From contig CM114271.1 of the NCBI GenBank assembly GCA_050084515.1, positions 5,704,001 to 5,768,000 of the forward strand: a stretch of 64,000 bases of DNA, read 5' to 3'. Position numbers and translations under genes: made by a program. Origin of the DNA: Blasia pusilla (taxonomy: Eukaryota > Marchantiophyta > Marchantiopsida > Blasiales). Shown piece after piece: positions 36,340 through 49,125 of the stretch (position 1 is its first letter; every line of letters begins with the position of its first letter). Below the pieces are notes generated by a model. The model had not been told where the DNA came from and made no database searches. It saw only the letters and a program-made list of their open reading frames with translations.

Positions 36340-36650
36340 ATGATGTAACAACCAAAATGTGTGCTCTTGGACTCTAGAGCACAACCCTTGATGTTGGGTA
36401 GAGTTACGGTCTCGGGATTGGGATTGCAAAAGTCCAAATTGGGGAGACACCCATTTTAGATTCAAACGGCACTTTGTCATTCTAGTGTGCCGCAATTCAT
36501 GTGGCGTTAAGAGTTGATAGTGAGGGTAAAGCCAAAACATCCTAGGAATGGTTCGATTGTGAGGGGCCAGTCGAGCAATCGGCATGGAGTTGTGTAAAAT
36601 GTTAGTTGGCAGTGTTGTATAATATCCCATTGGATTTAAGTAAGACTCTT
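36340..36650 (+). pseudogene. Retrotransposon aspartic protease relic
   Basis: The plus strand reads VLLDSRAQPLMLGRVTVSGL at about 36361-36420, the retropepsin active-site region. The catalytic Asp is kept, but the expected Gly of D-S/T-G is Arg. Further coding-like sequence with stops extends to about 36650 and corresponds to the later part of the domain. A similar C-terminal protease segment is seen on the minus strand at 54626-54381, so both may come from one retroelement family. Confidence 0.6.
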
Positions 36651-37139
36651 GGGAGAAGTCAACCTCATATTGTTTGGATTTCTAGTCATGTGGTGGTCGT
36701 GTCAAATTTTTGCCAATGTATGTGATTGGAAATGTTAGTGGAGTATAGTGGGATCCGATGGCGAGTGTTGCAACTTACTCTTCAACGGTGAGTGGGGTTA
36801 GCAAGCAACCTATAGGAGGACCAACCACTCGTCGATGATGTGTTAGACAGTGAGGATAATATTGGAATGATGCCATGTGTGAATTGGGGACCAATAGTGG
36901 ACCTAAGTGAGTTTTTGTAGCAAGCGAGCATCCAACCCTTTCATCTTAGCATAAAAAAATTTGCATATTACTTTTGATTGTTGTTGACTATCTCAGTTCG
37001 GAGGGACTCAACTATTATGTAAGGTTGGTTTTCTAGACTCTTTATGTCATGATGTATTTACGGATGTGATGTGGTTGAGTTATGTGTTGTTTTGGTATTA
37101 TGTTTGTGTGTGCATGACAACGATGTTGTATAGTAAAAT

Positions 37140-37570
37140 GATTCAACATATATATTTCATTCTTGTAAGTGTTTGAGAGAGTTTATATAAGTGTTTTCAA
37201 TGAGTGATTATTTTAGGAAAATAAATTTTTATGTTAAACCTTTTAAGAATACATCATCTATGTGTGCCAAACTGTAGAAAAATAGGTCATAAATGAGATA
37301 TGGAAAACATACAAATAAAATAGTGGGTTGGTATATGAAAATAAAACTAAAGTAGTCGTGGTTAGTGAATTAAAACCTCCTCGATTATGTTTCAATATCA
37401 GTTATTCCATTTTTCTAGTGTATAAACGTAAATTGGGTTATAAAGAAATTTATAAACACCAAAACTTCATAGTTAGAAATTTTGGGATTTTGTGCTACGA
37501 AAAAATAATAGCCTTGGTACAACCATTTATGATCCCTATCAGTAGATAATGGAGAGTGTATGTCATGCTT
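37140..37570 (+). repeat. Fragment of the 60-kb LTR-like family
   Basis: 37380-37560 (TAGTGTATAAACGTAAATTG, then AGTTAGAAATTTTGGGATTT and CTACGAAAAAATAATAGCC) matches, with divergence, about 60290-60440 on the plus strand and 52710-52560 on the minus strand. The GTGTTTGAGAGAGTTTATAT start near 37169 resembles the left end of the same family near 59311. I infer a decayed LTR. Confidence 0.55.
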
Positions 37571-40500
37571 CTATATTACATAGGAAGAAAACTTGTTACA
37601 TAGTTCATTTTACATCAAAAATTGCTCCATCTAAAAGATTCACTCTAACTCAAATAAAGGTTCTAGACACGACAATGATATATGTTGTGTAACGAGGTGT
37701 TAACGCATAACAAACATAAATGTTGTGATATATATCAAGGTATTTATATTGAAGAGAGAGTATGTAATAGGCCTCAGTAGGGACGCTATATGTGTAGCTA
37801 GGTATAAGGAGGCCAAGAGAAACCTTCCTTGTAGACATGTATATAAAGATCATCTTGTGGGAGATTTCTTGGTTATATCCCAAGGGGAGGCTTGGAAGGG
37901 CTCATCTTTCCACAATTGAGCCTTCGATTTCCAAGCAAAGTCTAAGGCAGGGTATTGCCATCATACATTATACATGGATTCCCTCATTTTCAAGATAGAT
38001 TTGGTTGATTTTTTATTTATTGTGAGAGGACCTCTATACCGTTAAATCTCCTTAAACAACAAATTGAATCTCCCAAGTGCAAGTGTGGACTTAACAATCA
38101 ACATTGATGTGTATCGCCATATCTAGTATTTAATCATTGATCTAAGTACAGATCAACATACTAATAGTCAATCAAATTTCATCAATTAATTCATAATGAG
38201 ATGGCAAATTTTCGGGTAAGTCAGAATCCCATGCTCAACACACCATAACATCTATAGGAAAACTACGAGATGAAAAATCATGAAAAAACCCATTAAAACT
38301 CTTTAATTAGAACAAATCCATAATTAATCAAAAAATAAGCAAAAGTAGATAGGTAAGTAAATTGCAAACCGGCCATTTGCAAGTTGGGTAGAATTTTTTT
38401 TTTATGGATAGGCCAATCCACCACGTAATTCCATGAATTATATGTAGGTTACTTTGCATTGTATAATAGGAAAATGACACAATTGGTATTGAACCTCACA
38501 TACACATACTTTATTGCTACTCCTATGATAGGTTGTTACCAAAGAATCCTATTAATAAATGGATAGTAGTTCCGTACCCCTTTTCAAAGAAAAATTCAGA
38601 AAGCATAAATACAATATCTCCACCAAGGCTCTCCAACGAGGCAACTTCACTTCCCATCTTCACACGACGAGTTCTCCCTTCCCCACTCACTTTTTCTAAG
38701 TAAAATCAAGTAAAAAAATGACACACTTGGCCAATTCCACCTTCAAACCAATATGCGGATCGGGTTTGGGTTTTTTAAGAGTTTTTGGGAAGACAGTTCA
38801 GAGAATATAGTGGGAAGAAACTGGGCAAAGAGTAACACGGTGAGAAGAAACGAGGGTTAGAGCTCCGGGTTTCCTGAGGCAACACAATGAAGAAAAAAAT
38901 AACCCAAGAGCGAGAAGCTGAAGACGGTGTGAATAATGGTCCCATGGGAAAAGCATTAATACTAACACGAGGCAATTATTGATTGGGAAAAGACAAAAAT
39001 TATCTTAATCCATCCGACGTGCCAAAACTTCAAATCAGAGGGTTGAGAATAATGTAGAATAACTTGTATTCAGCAGGCTCTACACTCCAACTCACATGTT
39101 TTAGGGGCCATAAATACCTAATTTTATGAAGTCACATCTATCCTAGCCTCTAACATAAGGGAATCCAAATCTAACACACTATATCCTAGCAAACCTTAGA
39201 AGAAAGAATATTCTTAGGTTCAACATGAGGAAGATGGCTCCAAAGAGCCATCTTATCATCTCACATACCCTTCTACAGAGCCCAGACCCCCCCCCAAAAA
39301 AAAAAAAAAAAAAAAAAAATTAAAATCTTTCCTAAGACATAAGATAGCCCTAAAATAATTGCAGGTAGATGATCATATCATCGTTGATGAAGTCAATAAG
39401 TCATTCAAACCAAAACATCAAAATAGGGAAGTTGTTAGTAACAATAGTGATGATCTCAACCTAATCCAACCACTCAAGAAAAACTTAGAGTCAAGTAATC
39501 TTATGACTCCCTATCTCATCAACACTTAAGAACTTTTATAATTAACCAAATATGATGTGATACCATCACATAACCCTCATCAAACTTCCTCTAGAACCAA
39601 TTTTGGTATGACACTCCGAAGGACTATCATTATGACATCTCTTTCATATCCATAATTTCTTCATGGCATCTATGCTTTTGTATGGTATATTGATAACCAA
39701 GTCCTTCTTGTAAATAAAAATAGGAATTAGGAAAAGAAACCTTGTATATGAGGTAGGTGATATACTCAACCCCAAGTCCATATGCATTTAGAGATTATAG
39801 ACGTGAATTCATGCTAGAACCTTCTTTGAAGACATCTACATGTGGAAATGATTTTTGGTGACCCACTTTCATTATTTTATCTTCCAACCATAATTGATTT
39901 AACTTATCCCAAGGACACCTACCCTAAGCTACAATCATATCTTCCTACAAGATGAGAGTCTCGTATATACCAGTTTCAAACAACAAGGAGGCCCTTCTAA
40001 AAATCACTTTTGAGAAAAGAGCAACCATCCAACCATGATTTGATATTATGCATTGGGAACTCTAGCTTTGGTTGTAAGGAGGGATAGAAGAGGAGTAAAG
40101 GATCTGCACTACAACGGTTTTGGCTCTTTACATTCATAACACACCACTTCAATAGACAATGGTATGTTGAATATTGGCTATTAACTTATATTAGTGGTCC
40201 GAAGTAAGGGTTACACGCTTATGTATTTGATAGTGTTTCATACTCATCACAAGTATTATGAGTTTTGGTCAAATTCGACAATAACCAACAATGGCAGATG
40301 ACATCCATAAGTGTTCGCAGGGAGAAAGTGGGTGGTAGCTCAAAAAGGAGTCAAACTTTCAAGAAACCTTACCATAAGCTAGCCTTAGTAACAATTTGTA
40401 CCATGGAGGAGATATTTATTCTCATTTTTTGTTGTATTTTTTTGGATTGTAACTAGACGGCTCTAAAGAAGTTTGACTCATGCATATCCTTGTGATCTAC

Positions 40501-40900
40501 TTCGTATATGAATCCCTTATCGTAATTATGGATCATTTGTAATTTACATTTATGACTTGTAATTTGTTTGTTTGTGCGGCCTTTTTCAATCAAGGACTAG
40601 ATGTAGGCATCTTTTATTTTTCCTAATTTTTTGTTGTTGTTGTTGTACATGGTACTCAATCTTCACCTTAGATGAGAAAATTTTCTTGTGGATAGAAGAA
40701 GAGAAACCAAAATTATTTGAGGGAAAAGGTAAAATTTGGCAAGGATTAAAAGTGAAGAGACTCTTGGATTCTCAACATCTACTTCGTTGAGCACCATTAA
40801 TCTTGTGCGCCCCTTCATGAGTGGCTCCCATGTGTGTTAGATACTTTTGGGACTCTAGTTAGGTGAGTAGAAGGAGCTAGAACAACAATCTGCAATTTAT
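37571..40900. other. AT-rich sequence with one LTR-like fragment
   Basis: 39120-39290 (AAGGGAATCC, then TTCTTAGGTTCAACATGAGG and AAGATGGCTC) is a diverged copy of the repeat at 53385-53520 and 60775-60920. 39284-39320 is a run of C followed by A. I find no gene in the remainder. Confidence 0.5.
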
Positions 40901-40929
40901 ATGGGATCATTGGTGCCATTCGGACCAAG

Positions 40930-41330
40930 ATGGTGGCAGCTCACACATCATATTGGGATAGGAAATTAGCTTCACCTGTCCATGCTTACAACACAGCTGA
41001 GAAGAGTACCACAGGGAAAAGTCCCTACTTCTTGGTGTATGGGCAGAACCCTCTCTCGGTAGTAGAGTTGGAGTTGAAGACTGATCATACTCTAGAAGGG
41101 CACTTCCAACCTGAAGATGGCATAGATAGCACGCTGGATATGATTGATGCCCTAGAGGAGGAGAGAAAGGCAAAGATTAGAGAAGACCAAGGCCGTTCAA
41201 AGAACAAAGGAAGATGAGGTTTGATAACCGAATACAACATGATCCAGTGAAGGAGGGGACATGGTGCCGATGTATGATAGTCGACCCCAAAAGTTTATAG
41301 AAAGCTACACATTCGATCGCTTAGGCCTTA
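40930..41330 (+). pseudogene. Ty3/gypsy integrase C-terminal relic
   Basis: The 95-codon frame at 40930-41217 contains VHAYNTAEKSTTGKSPYFLV followed by YGQNPLSVVELEL, the end of a Ty3/gypsy integrase core. A charged stretch follows (ALEEERKAKIREDQ). After a frame change, 41216-41330 continues as RFDNRIQHDPVKEGTW and a KLHIRSLRPYR-like block. It lacks everything upstream of this block, so it is a truncated copy. It differs in sequence from the integrase at 1-1319. Confidence 0.8.
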
Positions 41331-41348
41331 TCGGTGAGGGAAAGCAGG

Positions 41349-41640
41349 AAGTAATGAGATCAGGTGAGGAGCAAGAGAAGTAATGAGATCAGTGAGGATG
41401 AGGAAGTAATGAGATCAGGTGAGATCAGTGAGAGCAAGAGGGAAGTAATGAGAGGTGAGATCAGGTGAGGAGCAGGAAGTAATGAGATCACTGAGGAGCG
41501 GGAGGGAAGTAATGAGATCGTGGTGAGCGGTGAGGAGCAAAGAGGAAGTAATGAGATCAGGTGAGGAGTTGAGGAGCAAGAGGAAGTAATGAGATCGGTG
41601 AGGAGCTAGGGAGCAGCAGGGAAGTAATGAGATCAGGTGA
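41349..41640. repeat. Minisatellite, nine GAAGTAATGAGATC units
   Basis: The core AAGTAATGAGA starts at about 41349, 41378, 41404, 41443, 41477, 41507, 41546, 41584 and 41622. Spacings are 26-39 bases, filled by CAGGTGAGGAGCAAGAG-like sequence. It lies directly after the integrase relic, so it probably expanded inside the 3' untranslated part of that element. Confidence 0.92.
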
Positions 41641-42337
41641 GATTAGGTGAGGAGCATCCAAGGGAAGCTTGAACCACCTTGAGAAGAAGCAAGCTTGGGA
41701 AATGCTAGTTAGAACAGGGTTGAAGTAGATGAGGTCGAAATTTCAGGCAAAGAGATGCCTTGGAGTAGATGCTTAGGGGAGGTAGATTTGTAGGAAGGTA
41801 GGAACCCAGAAATCCAGAGAAGCCCAAGAAGAAGAGGGCTCTCAACTTCACTTATAAATACTCTGGTGGGTTTGCTTGAAGGCGGGCATAGACATGTTGT
41901 TGGCTAGTAGACACTCGATCTCTTGAGCCAAGCTAACCAGCAGAGTTATGTGCTCCTGTGTCTAGGTAGTGTGTAGTGTGCTTGAAGGGGCGAGAAGAAG
42001 AAGGTCTCTCATGTACTCTATGATTTTGTGATACACAAGAGGTAGCCCTGTGAAATGAGTTCACACCATTGCCCTCAGATTCGAGTATGTGCATGATTGA
42101 GTGATGAGTTGGGGAGGGCTTGATGAAGGGAGATTCTTGGAGATGATTTAACTAATCATTCAAAAGTGCAGGAGAGGACAAGAGGTCTGTACTAGTAGAG
42201 GGGAGGCAAGCTTGGGTTCCAAGATTGTGCTCCACCAAGGTGTGCTTGAAAGCTTGTCTGCATTCGCCCACCTAAGCTTGGCCTTTGACACCAATCACAT
42301 GATTACTTCAGGGTGTGTGACGTGTCCTGGACTTGAG

Positions 42338-42527
<190 letters not shown>

Positions 42528-42529
42528 CA

Positions 42530-45500
42530 TGCTTGAGCTCCCCTATAGGTAGAAGACCATGGGCTCATCCTGTTAAGTCTCCTACTACTGAACAAGAAGG
42601 GAGAAAATGGATCAGCAAGGTACGAGGAGAAGAAGAAGGTGATTGCACTACGATCGGTTAGGAGTTGGGTGTACTTTAGAGGATGCCTTGGTACATTCAA
42701 CTAGTCCAAGGCAAAGACATTGGAGGACCTTATGCCTTACTGGTCATCCTTGATTTGTGAATTCTAAGTAGAGTGTGCTTGTTGGGTTCCACTGGCCACT
42801 CCACTCAAAGCACTCAAGAGGAAGGAAGGAGTTTTGGTTAGTAGGGTGAGGATAGGATTGTGATACTGAAGTGGAGAGAGTTCCTCCAGCCTCTTAAGGT
42901 AAAGAGGTGGGTTTAGGTGAGTTAAGGAGTACATCTTGTAGATCTTGATCTTCTGATCTGGCCCTAAGCTCTTACATGGGACCGAACTGGTGGAACTAGC
43001 AACATTTTCACCTGGGTTGTGTGCTGGCCATGTATTACCTGGTGAGACAAATCTAATCAACCCCCTTGTATGAGGAGAAGCCTATATTTATGGTTCCGAC
43101 TTAGACGTCGAAAGAGTCATAGTAATATGACGTAGGTGGTTTATGGAGTAGCTTTACTAAGACTATCTAACCCTATATTGCATCAGGGTGCGGGATGCAA
43201 CAAAATTTTTTAATAGAAACAAAGAAAATTAGGTAAAAAACCCTAGTTTCCTGAGTAGTGAAATAGTCGGGAGCCGCAGCGGTAGCGGATTTGCCGAGTT
43301 ATCTCCATGTTCAGGATCCATCGAAGCTCTTATGTGAGCACACAGACGGACTAGGCCACTTTATATCTCCAAGTTTTGTAAAAGATTTCAATGATTTTGT
43401 CACTTTCTATTTTCTCAAAGAGACCAAATTGAAGTCCAATTTTTATATTTATCCCCTAATATCAAAGAGTAGGAAATCTTCCCAATAAATGATAGATCTT
43501 GTTTTTGGACCATATCCTTTCTTTACAAGTAGAGCACAAAACTGAAAATTAACTCTCTTTTTTGGGTATAGGTCAGATCTTCATCTTAAAAGAAAGGAAG
43601 TTCTATCTTTTCTAAATTTTCAAAATGCCCTAAAATAGCCTAGGCCTTTAGGGGATAAGCTTTTTCAATTCTCAAAATACTAGGGGAAGAGAGAAAGAAA
43701 TAGATTTCCAACAATTGAGGGATTCATAAATTTTTTAAGTGCTTAATTTTCAATAAGGGAGGGGAAGAGGTAAAAGTGTGAATGTTCAACAAGAGAGATC
43801 TTCATAAGGAATTTTGTAAGAGTGTTTAATTCTCCGTGGATAGGAAAAGAGAGATCAAGATAGATTTCCAATATAATAGGATATGCAGAGGAATAGGGAA
43901 TTTAATCTTCAATAGGGAAGGAGAGATAATATAGGGGAGTAGAAGACAATCGGAGATGAGGAATGTAACGACCTTCCTTTGACCCTCTTTGGAGAATCCT
44001 CTCCATTCCTTTGGAAAGTGAATGGAAAAAACCTCTCCATACCTCTCTCTCTCTAATGGATCAAAGAGTAAAAAGATCAAGTGAGAAAGTCAATCGCTAT
44101 ATACCCATCTATATTCATATGTTCCCTAGAGAGAGAAAATAGAGTCACATTGAAGATATGTGATGACGGGAGGATATGGATTAACCTTGTTGATTTGAAG
44201 AGGAGAGATACAAAGAGGATATACATAGAGACTAGGGGGTACAAAAAAGGGGTTATCGAAGTTACATCCCATAGATGTAATATCAGAGACCTAAACAAAA
44301 AAATCAAAGATCATTATATGTCCTCCGAACCCCCCATAGGGGCATCTAGGCAAGCCCTTAGTGACTTCTCATGTCCTCTCATGAGGTAAGTACGTGTAAT
44401 AAATTGAAAGCTACATGCTTTTGCTACCACGATAAATATGGCCCTCTTTTTATTTGTGATAGATTTTTTTCAAGAATGATCTTAAAGTATTCCAATGTGT
44501 TTGGTTACAGAAATTCATAATAAATATTATAATTACCATTACCTTCCAAAATTATCAAAGGAAAAAATGTCACTAATAGCTAAGTGTTTGGCGCTCATGC
44601 AAGCAGGGACTTGAGAAGCGAGTTATGATTGTGAGTCTAAGGAGGAAAGACTTCGGTGTGACCTATCAAAGTTAAATCAGAGACTAGCTAGCCACAAGAC
44701 TGAGAACAACGGCGGAATGGAATGTGGGACCAACGCTAGGCAAGATAGGCATGCACCTTGAAACTAGCCTTCGGCGACAAAGGGATGCAACAAGCCATAG
44801 GGATAAGGGAAAGAAAAGCAAATTTTAAGACCTTAGATTCAAGCTTCAAGTCAAAGGAAAGCATGAAGGAACATATTAGTAGTCAAGACGAGCAAGACAC
44901 TATGAAATGCAACGGATGGCAAGACAATATGAGACACCAAACGACGGGAGTCAAGATGAGAACAAGCAATGATAAACAAAACTATGGATTCCAAGCTCCA
45001 AAAGGCATTTTGATAGTCGAGAGTCTTGGAGTATATAAGAAGACTCCGCCAAGTCATTTTGGGGAATATCTAGTCAAACTTCGGTCCACGGATCACCAAC
45101 CGTATTTGGATTTTGGACCAAAATGGAGGGCCCAAGGTTTCCTAAGAGAATCCCATAAGTACCTACAAAGGGGGATACTCTTCCTAGCTCCCTATCCATT
45201 CAAGTCCATGAACAAGCTTAAGGGACTTATCGTGATGCGAATTTGGCCATGTTTGAAATTTGCATTAGGGCATCGTTTGGGATACACCTTGCGGTAATAA
45301 TCTATGTGCTCTGATATAGACAAGAAGCTTGGGGAGATTGGTGAAGGGTTGGAAAAAAAGTCTTCATATGGAGATGGTATGCACTTGGGGAGACTTGATC
45401 CAATTAGCACGTAGCAACTTTTTTTGATACTTTTAAAACATGCAACTGGATGAGTCTTCAAGTCTCAATGATTAAACCCAAGACTTCCGCTTGCAAAGCT

Positions 45501-46290
45501 CAAGGTCGGGAGTGCTTCAGATGAACCAAGAAGAAGTAGAGGTTGAATTCTATGATGAAATTTTATAGAATAGCTTCACTTTATACCTAGATAAAAACTC
45601 GCTAACATTATATTGCTTAGTTGGACAAGGGATTGGATTTGTAGAAAGCCGTATTAGATTTGTGAAAAAAAATATTTTGAACTCACTAATATTATATTGC
45701 CTACCTACCTGTACAATGTAATGGTTCTAATTTGTAGAAAATCCCATTACTCAACTTATAATCACTAGTACTACAATGCTTACATACATATGCAATGCAA
45801 TAGGTTTGATTTGTACAAAATCCCATCAAATTTGGAAAAAGTTTGACTTCTTTTAAGCTTGAACTTCCATAAGCCGAATATTTTAATATCTTTATATTAT
45901 TTACGTCCTCAACACATTTATTTAATGGTTTTTTGGCTTTAATATATATCTGATACAAACTAACTAAAGTAGATATTACGATTATTTTGGAATACAAACC
46001 TTCAAAACAAGTGGATGCCTTGTGCAAAGCAATGATGGATACTTAAAATTACCCATCATTGCTCTAAAATGTAATCCAATAACTTGATTGATCATTGAAA
46101 CCGACTCTCGAGTGACCCTAAGATATATGGGACATGAGGCAAGCTTGTGTTTTTTAAAATCAAGACAAGGTTCTATAATCTAAATCTTTACTATCATAAA
46201 TGGTAAATAAATCAAACATGTGGAACCCAATGGATCAAAAGGCTAAAAGACACATCTTAAGTAATAAAACAAAACATGAAAAAACCCTAT
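42530..46290. other. No recognisable gene
   Basis: The longest frame is 179 codons at 44758-45297 (plus). It starts with MKLAFGDKGMQQAIG and shows no known motif. Its part near 45120-45180 (CCATAAGTACCTACAAAGGG) resembles 49945-49970, so it more likely belongs to a repeat than to a gene. A 102-codon frame at 44081-44389 is equally unassigned. The rest is AT-rich. Confidence 0.45.
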
Positions 46291-46299
46291 AAGTCTTAT

Positions 46300-47485
46300 C
46301 TTAGCCAATGCCTAAAGCACTTGAACGATGAATAATGATATCCCTAATATAACAACCTAAATCATAAGGTACTAGTTGTAGTAAATAATGTAAATTCCCC
46401 ACATCTATTTTATAAGATAATATAATCTCTTCATACCTAGGACACGTAACAAACACATACTCGTCATCTTCAATACATCATACGTCACATAACCTACAAA
46501 TTTGTTCACTTCTATCAATGTTGAGTCATTATCCTTCCTCAATTCCTAATCTATGAGGCCCACTCCTATGCTGTGCGATAATATGACATAAGACAATGGA
46601 GATCCCTGCAAATAGGTATCTTTGTTCATAATATACAAGCATAGGATTAACATGAAGTTGATAAAATCCCATTTTTTTACGCGGGTTGCTCCAAAGAGTG
46701 TTGAGAAATTGCTTTTGTAGATGCTCAAGGAGTGCCAATGGTTCCAAGTCCCAATCCCTTTCAACCACATTCCACTTTGTAGACGAAGTCACCACATATG
46801 TAATCCATCCTTTGGAATGTGTGGCTCGTAAAGCTTAATGAGAGAGGCGAGAAATATTAAGATATCTCACTCTTGCGATATAAGTGATGGTCAAGTAGAG
46901 AGCTTACGCTTGAAGAGGAAGATAATATGTTTCCGAAAGAAGAATAACATAAAGAGTTTGGTTTCTCACACCTAATTCTTCTAGAAGAAATATTTTTTGC
47001 ATCCTCTCCACGCGGTTTGAATACGTCTTCTTGAATTAGGGCCCCTGACTTGGATCCCATATAAGATCAGAGGGACAACTAAGTTCTTAAATAATAACTT
47101 CATAAACTCTAAGATACAATACTAGCTTTTCTACGCCAATTTAAAAGTGAATACAGAGCTTTGTAACTTGCTTCTACTCTCTTTTGAAGGCAAAATGTCG
47201 AACTATTGTCATGAGAGAAATCCATGCCTAGAGACTTATAACTCTTCACTGGTTTTAATTATAGACCTTTGTAAAAGAATGAGAAGTTGGATCTAGTATC
47301 CACTATAATGATTTTAGACTTCTCCATGTTAATCTCCATCTGATTCTTTGTACAAAAACTTTCCCAAGTGTCGAGGTTTTTTTGTAAACTAATGGGCATC
47401 CCATGCTAGTAATGTGATATCATTTGCATACAATAAAGCTTTGATAACAAAGTCTCCAAGCTAGCTTCACACCTTCACTTTCATC
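46300..47485 (-). pseudogene. LINE (non-LTR retrotransposon) reverse transcriptase C-terminal relic
   Basis: On the minus strand IKALLYANDITLLAWD (about 47445-47398) is the reverse-transcriptase catalytic box, with YADD mutated to YAND (47430-47419). It is followed, with stops, by thumb-like NMEKSKIIIVDTRSNFSFF and VKSYKSLGMDFSHD. LYGIQVRGPNSRRR comes next (about 47060-47015). Then come WDLEPLALLEHLQ and HRSGPHRLGIEEG (46795-46529), and a C-terminal zinc-binding region, ICRLCDVRYIEDDEYVF followed by TCPRYEE (about 46500-46410). Such C..C...CP.Y ends are typical of plant LINE open reading frame 2. Stops and frameshifts show it is inactive, and the 5' part is missing, as expected for 5'-truncated LINE copies. 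Confidence 0.8.
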
Positions 47486-47489
47486 CTCA

Positions 47490-49120
47490 TTGTTGGAGGT
47501 ATGTGTATAACCCTATAAACATGGCTTTAATTGACTCTTGTTCGTTTTCTCATGGACCTTTTTGACAAGAGGCCTAATTGCAAATTTGAATAATCCATAT
47601 TTTTCCCTCTTTCTTTTGTACTATATTTATTTTTTGGATGGATGCATACTCTTGTTGATCTTTGTATTTACTTTCATATTGAAAGGAAAACTTTATGACG
47701 ATTGATGTGTTCTATAATTCCTATTCTATCCAACCCTATTTATATATATGGTTTTTGTAACATGCTAGATGAAGGGACAAAGACGGAAATATGTTGATCG
47801 TGTTCAGAAATCCAATGATTACAAGGTTTACTATTCACGACATTATTCTTATCTTATTAGACTTAATTTAAAACCAATTTATGTTTTCTCTAAATTATAA
47901 TTGAAATTATAATTGAAATAATTCTCTAAATTAAATTATAATAGAGTTTTTTTTCAGTCTCACATATGTGTATATAGAAATTGCACTTAGAGTTGGTGGA
48001 GAATAATTTTGTCATATAGGTTTCGCGCTTCATAGAGCTAAGGTACCTACCTATATATCTTAAATATCAAGAATAGATCATATCTTGAGTGCAAATCTCG
48101 TATCGAATAGATAGCACAAGTTGCAAAAACTTATGCAGATTCATCTATTTTAGGCCTTGCTCCCATATTTCAAATGGTTACCTTATTTTCCGGTTGCATA
48201 TCTTGAATGAACCAGAGAGTTCATGATTTCTTTGGCACAGTGAACCATCAACTCGAATATGCCATCATAGATGGCTCTAAGATACCCATATGCATCTTCT
48301 CCTTCAATAACTCAATCAGCTTGGGAATCATAGCTGGTGGAACTGGTATGGGTTTCAAATCCCAAGGCACATGTGGAATTGTAAAAATTACCATCGACGT
48401 CACCACACATCGTGTCTACACAACCAATTTCTTGTGTAGTAAAAAAAAAGGCCTTACCATGTCTTCTTAACATCTCCCGAAAGTTTTTTCTTTCAATTTC
48501 AGTAAGAAACTCACCCCCTCTAATTTACAAACGATCCAATGTTTCTTTTGTGAACTTGTGTCCTATCGTCCTTACATCTCATAGATTTGGCTCGACTGAT
48601 GTACGTTCTACTTGTTTCCCACATCCCTTTGGTAGTTGAGTAGCCATTGGTGTCACCTTCTCAGCCACATGTACTTGGTGTGCACTCATGCCTCCATACG
48701 ATGTTCTTCTGCCTCAAACTCATGCACATCCACTTCCTTCAAAGATCTATATCCATCTTCTCCTTCCATGAACCTTGCTATTTCTTCATGCAACTCACGC
48801 GAGTGAATTGTAGTCACCCTTGTTCCCAATGAATCGGTGCTCATTTGGGTGAATACTTCCTCAAGATTATCTCCAAAACCCTCTTCTTCATACATCCCAC
48901 TAATGAACTCTTCTTATAATAAAATATCCATACACTTTAACAAACATTTTTTTCTTCATAAATCTTTTTTCTTCTCATTCATCTCTTTCATCACTTGGAA
49001 TCTACTAGACCATGAAGAAAAAACATTGAGAAAACACACACCTAAACATGTATGATTCTTCCCCCTATGCTAGCGGAAGACTCTTTTTTTCCTTTGCATC
49101 CCCATATTCTCGCCCTACAA
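47490..49120. other. No secure gene; possible extension of the gag-pro element
   Basis: 48895-48686 (minus) encodes a 69-codon acidic frame (FTQMSTDSLGTRVTTIHS). It lies just downstream of the protease relic in the same direction and may be decayed spacer between protease and reverse transcriptase. No reverse-transcriptase motif is visible. 47490-48200 is AT-rich. Confidence 0.35.
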
Positions 49121-49125
49121 GAGTG

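Noticed and set aside
41349-41640. CRISPR-like array
   Set aside because: Spacers are not unique, are variable in length and resemble each other. The host is a plant, so this is a minisatellite.
44758-45297. 179-codon plus-strand frame
   Set aside because: No recognisable domain. Part of it resembles repeat DNA near 49.95 kb, so it is more likely a chance frame in a repeat.
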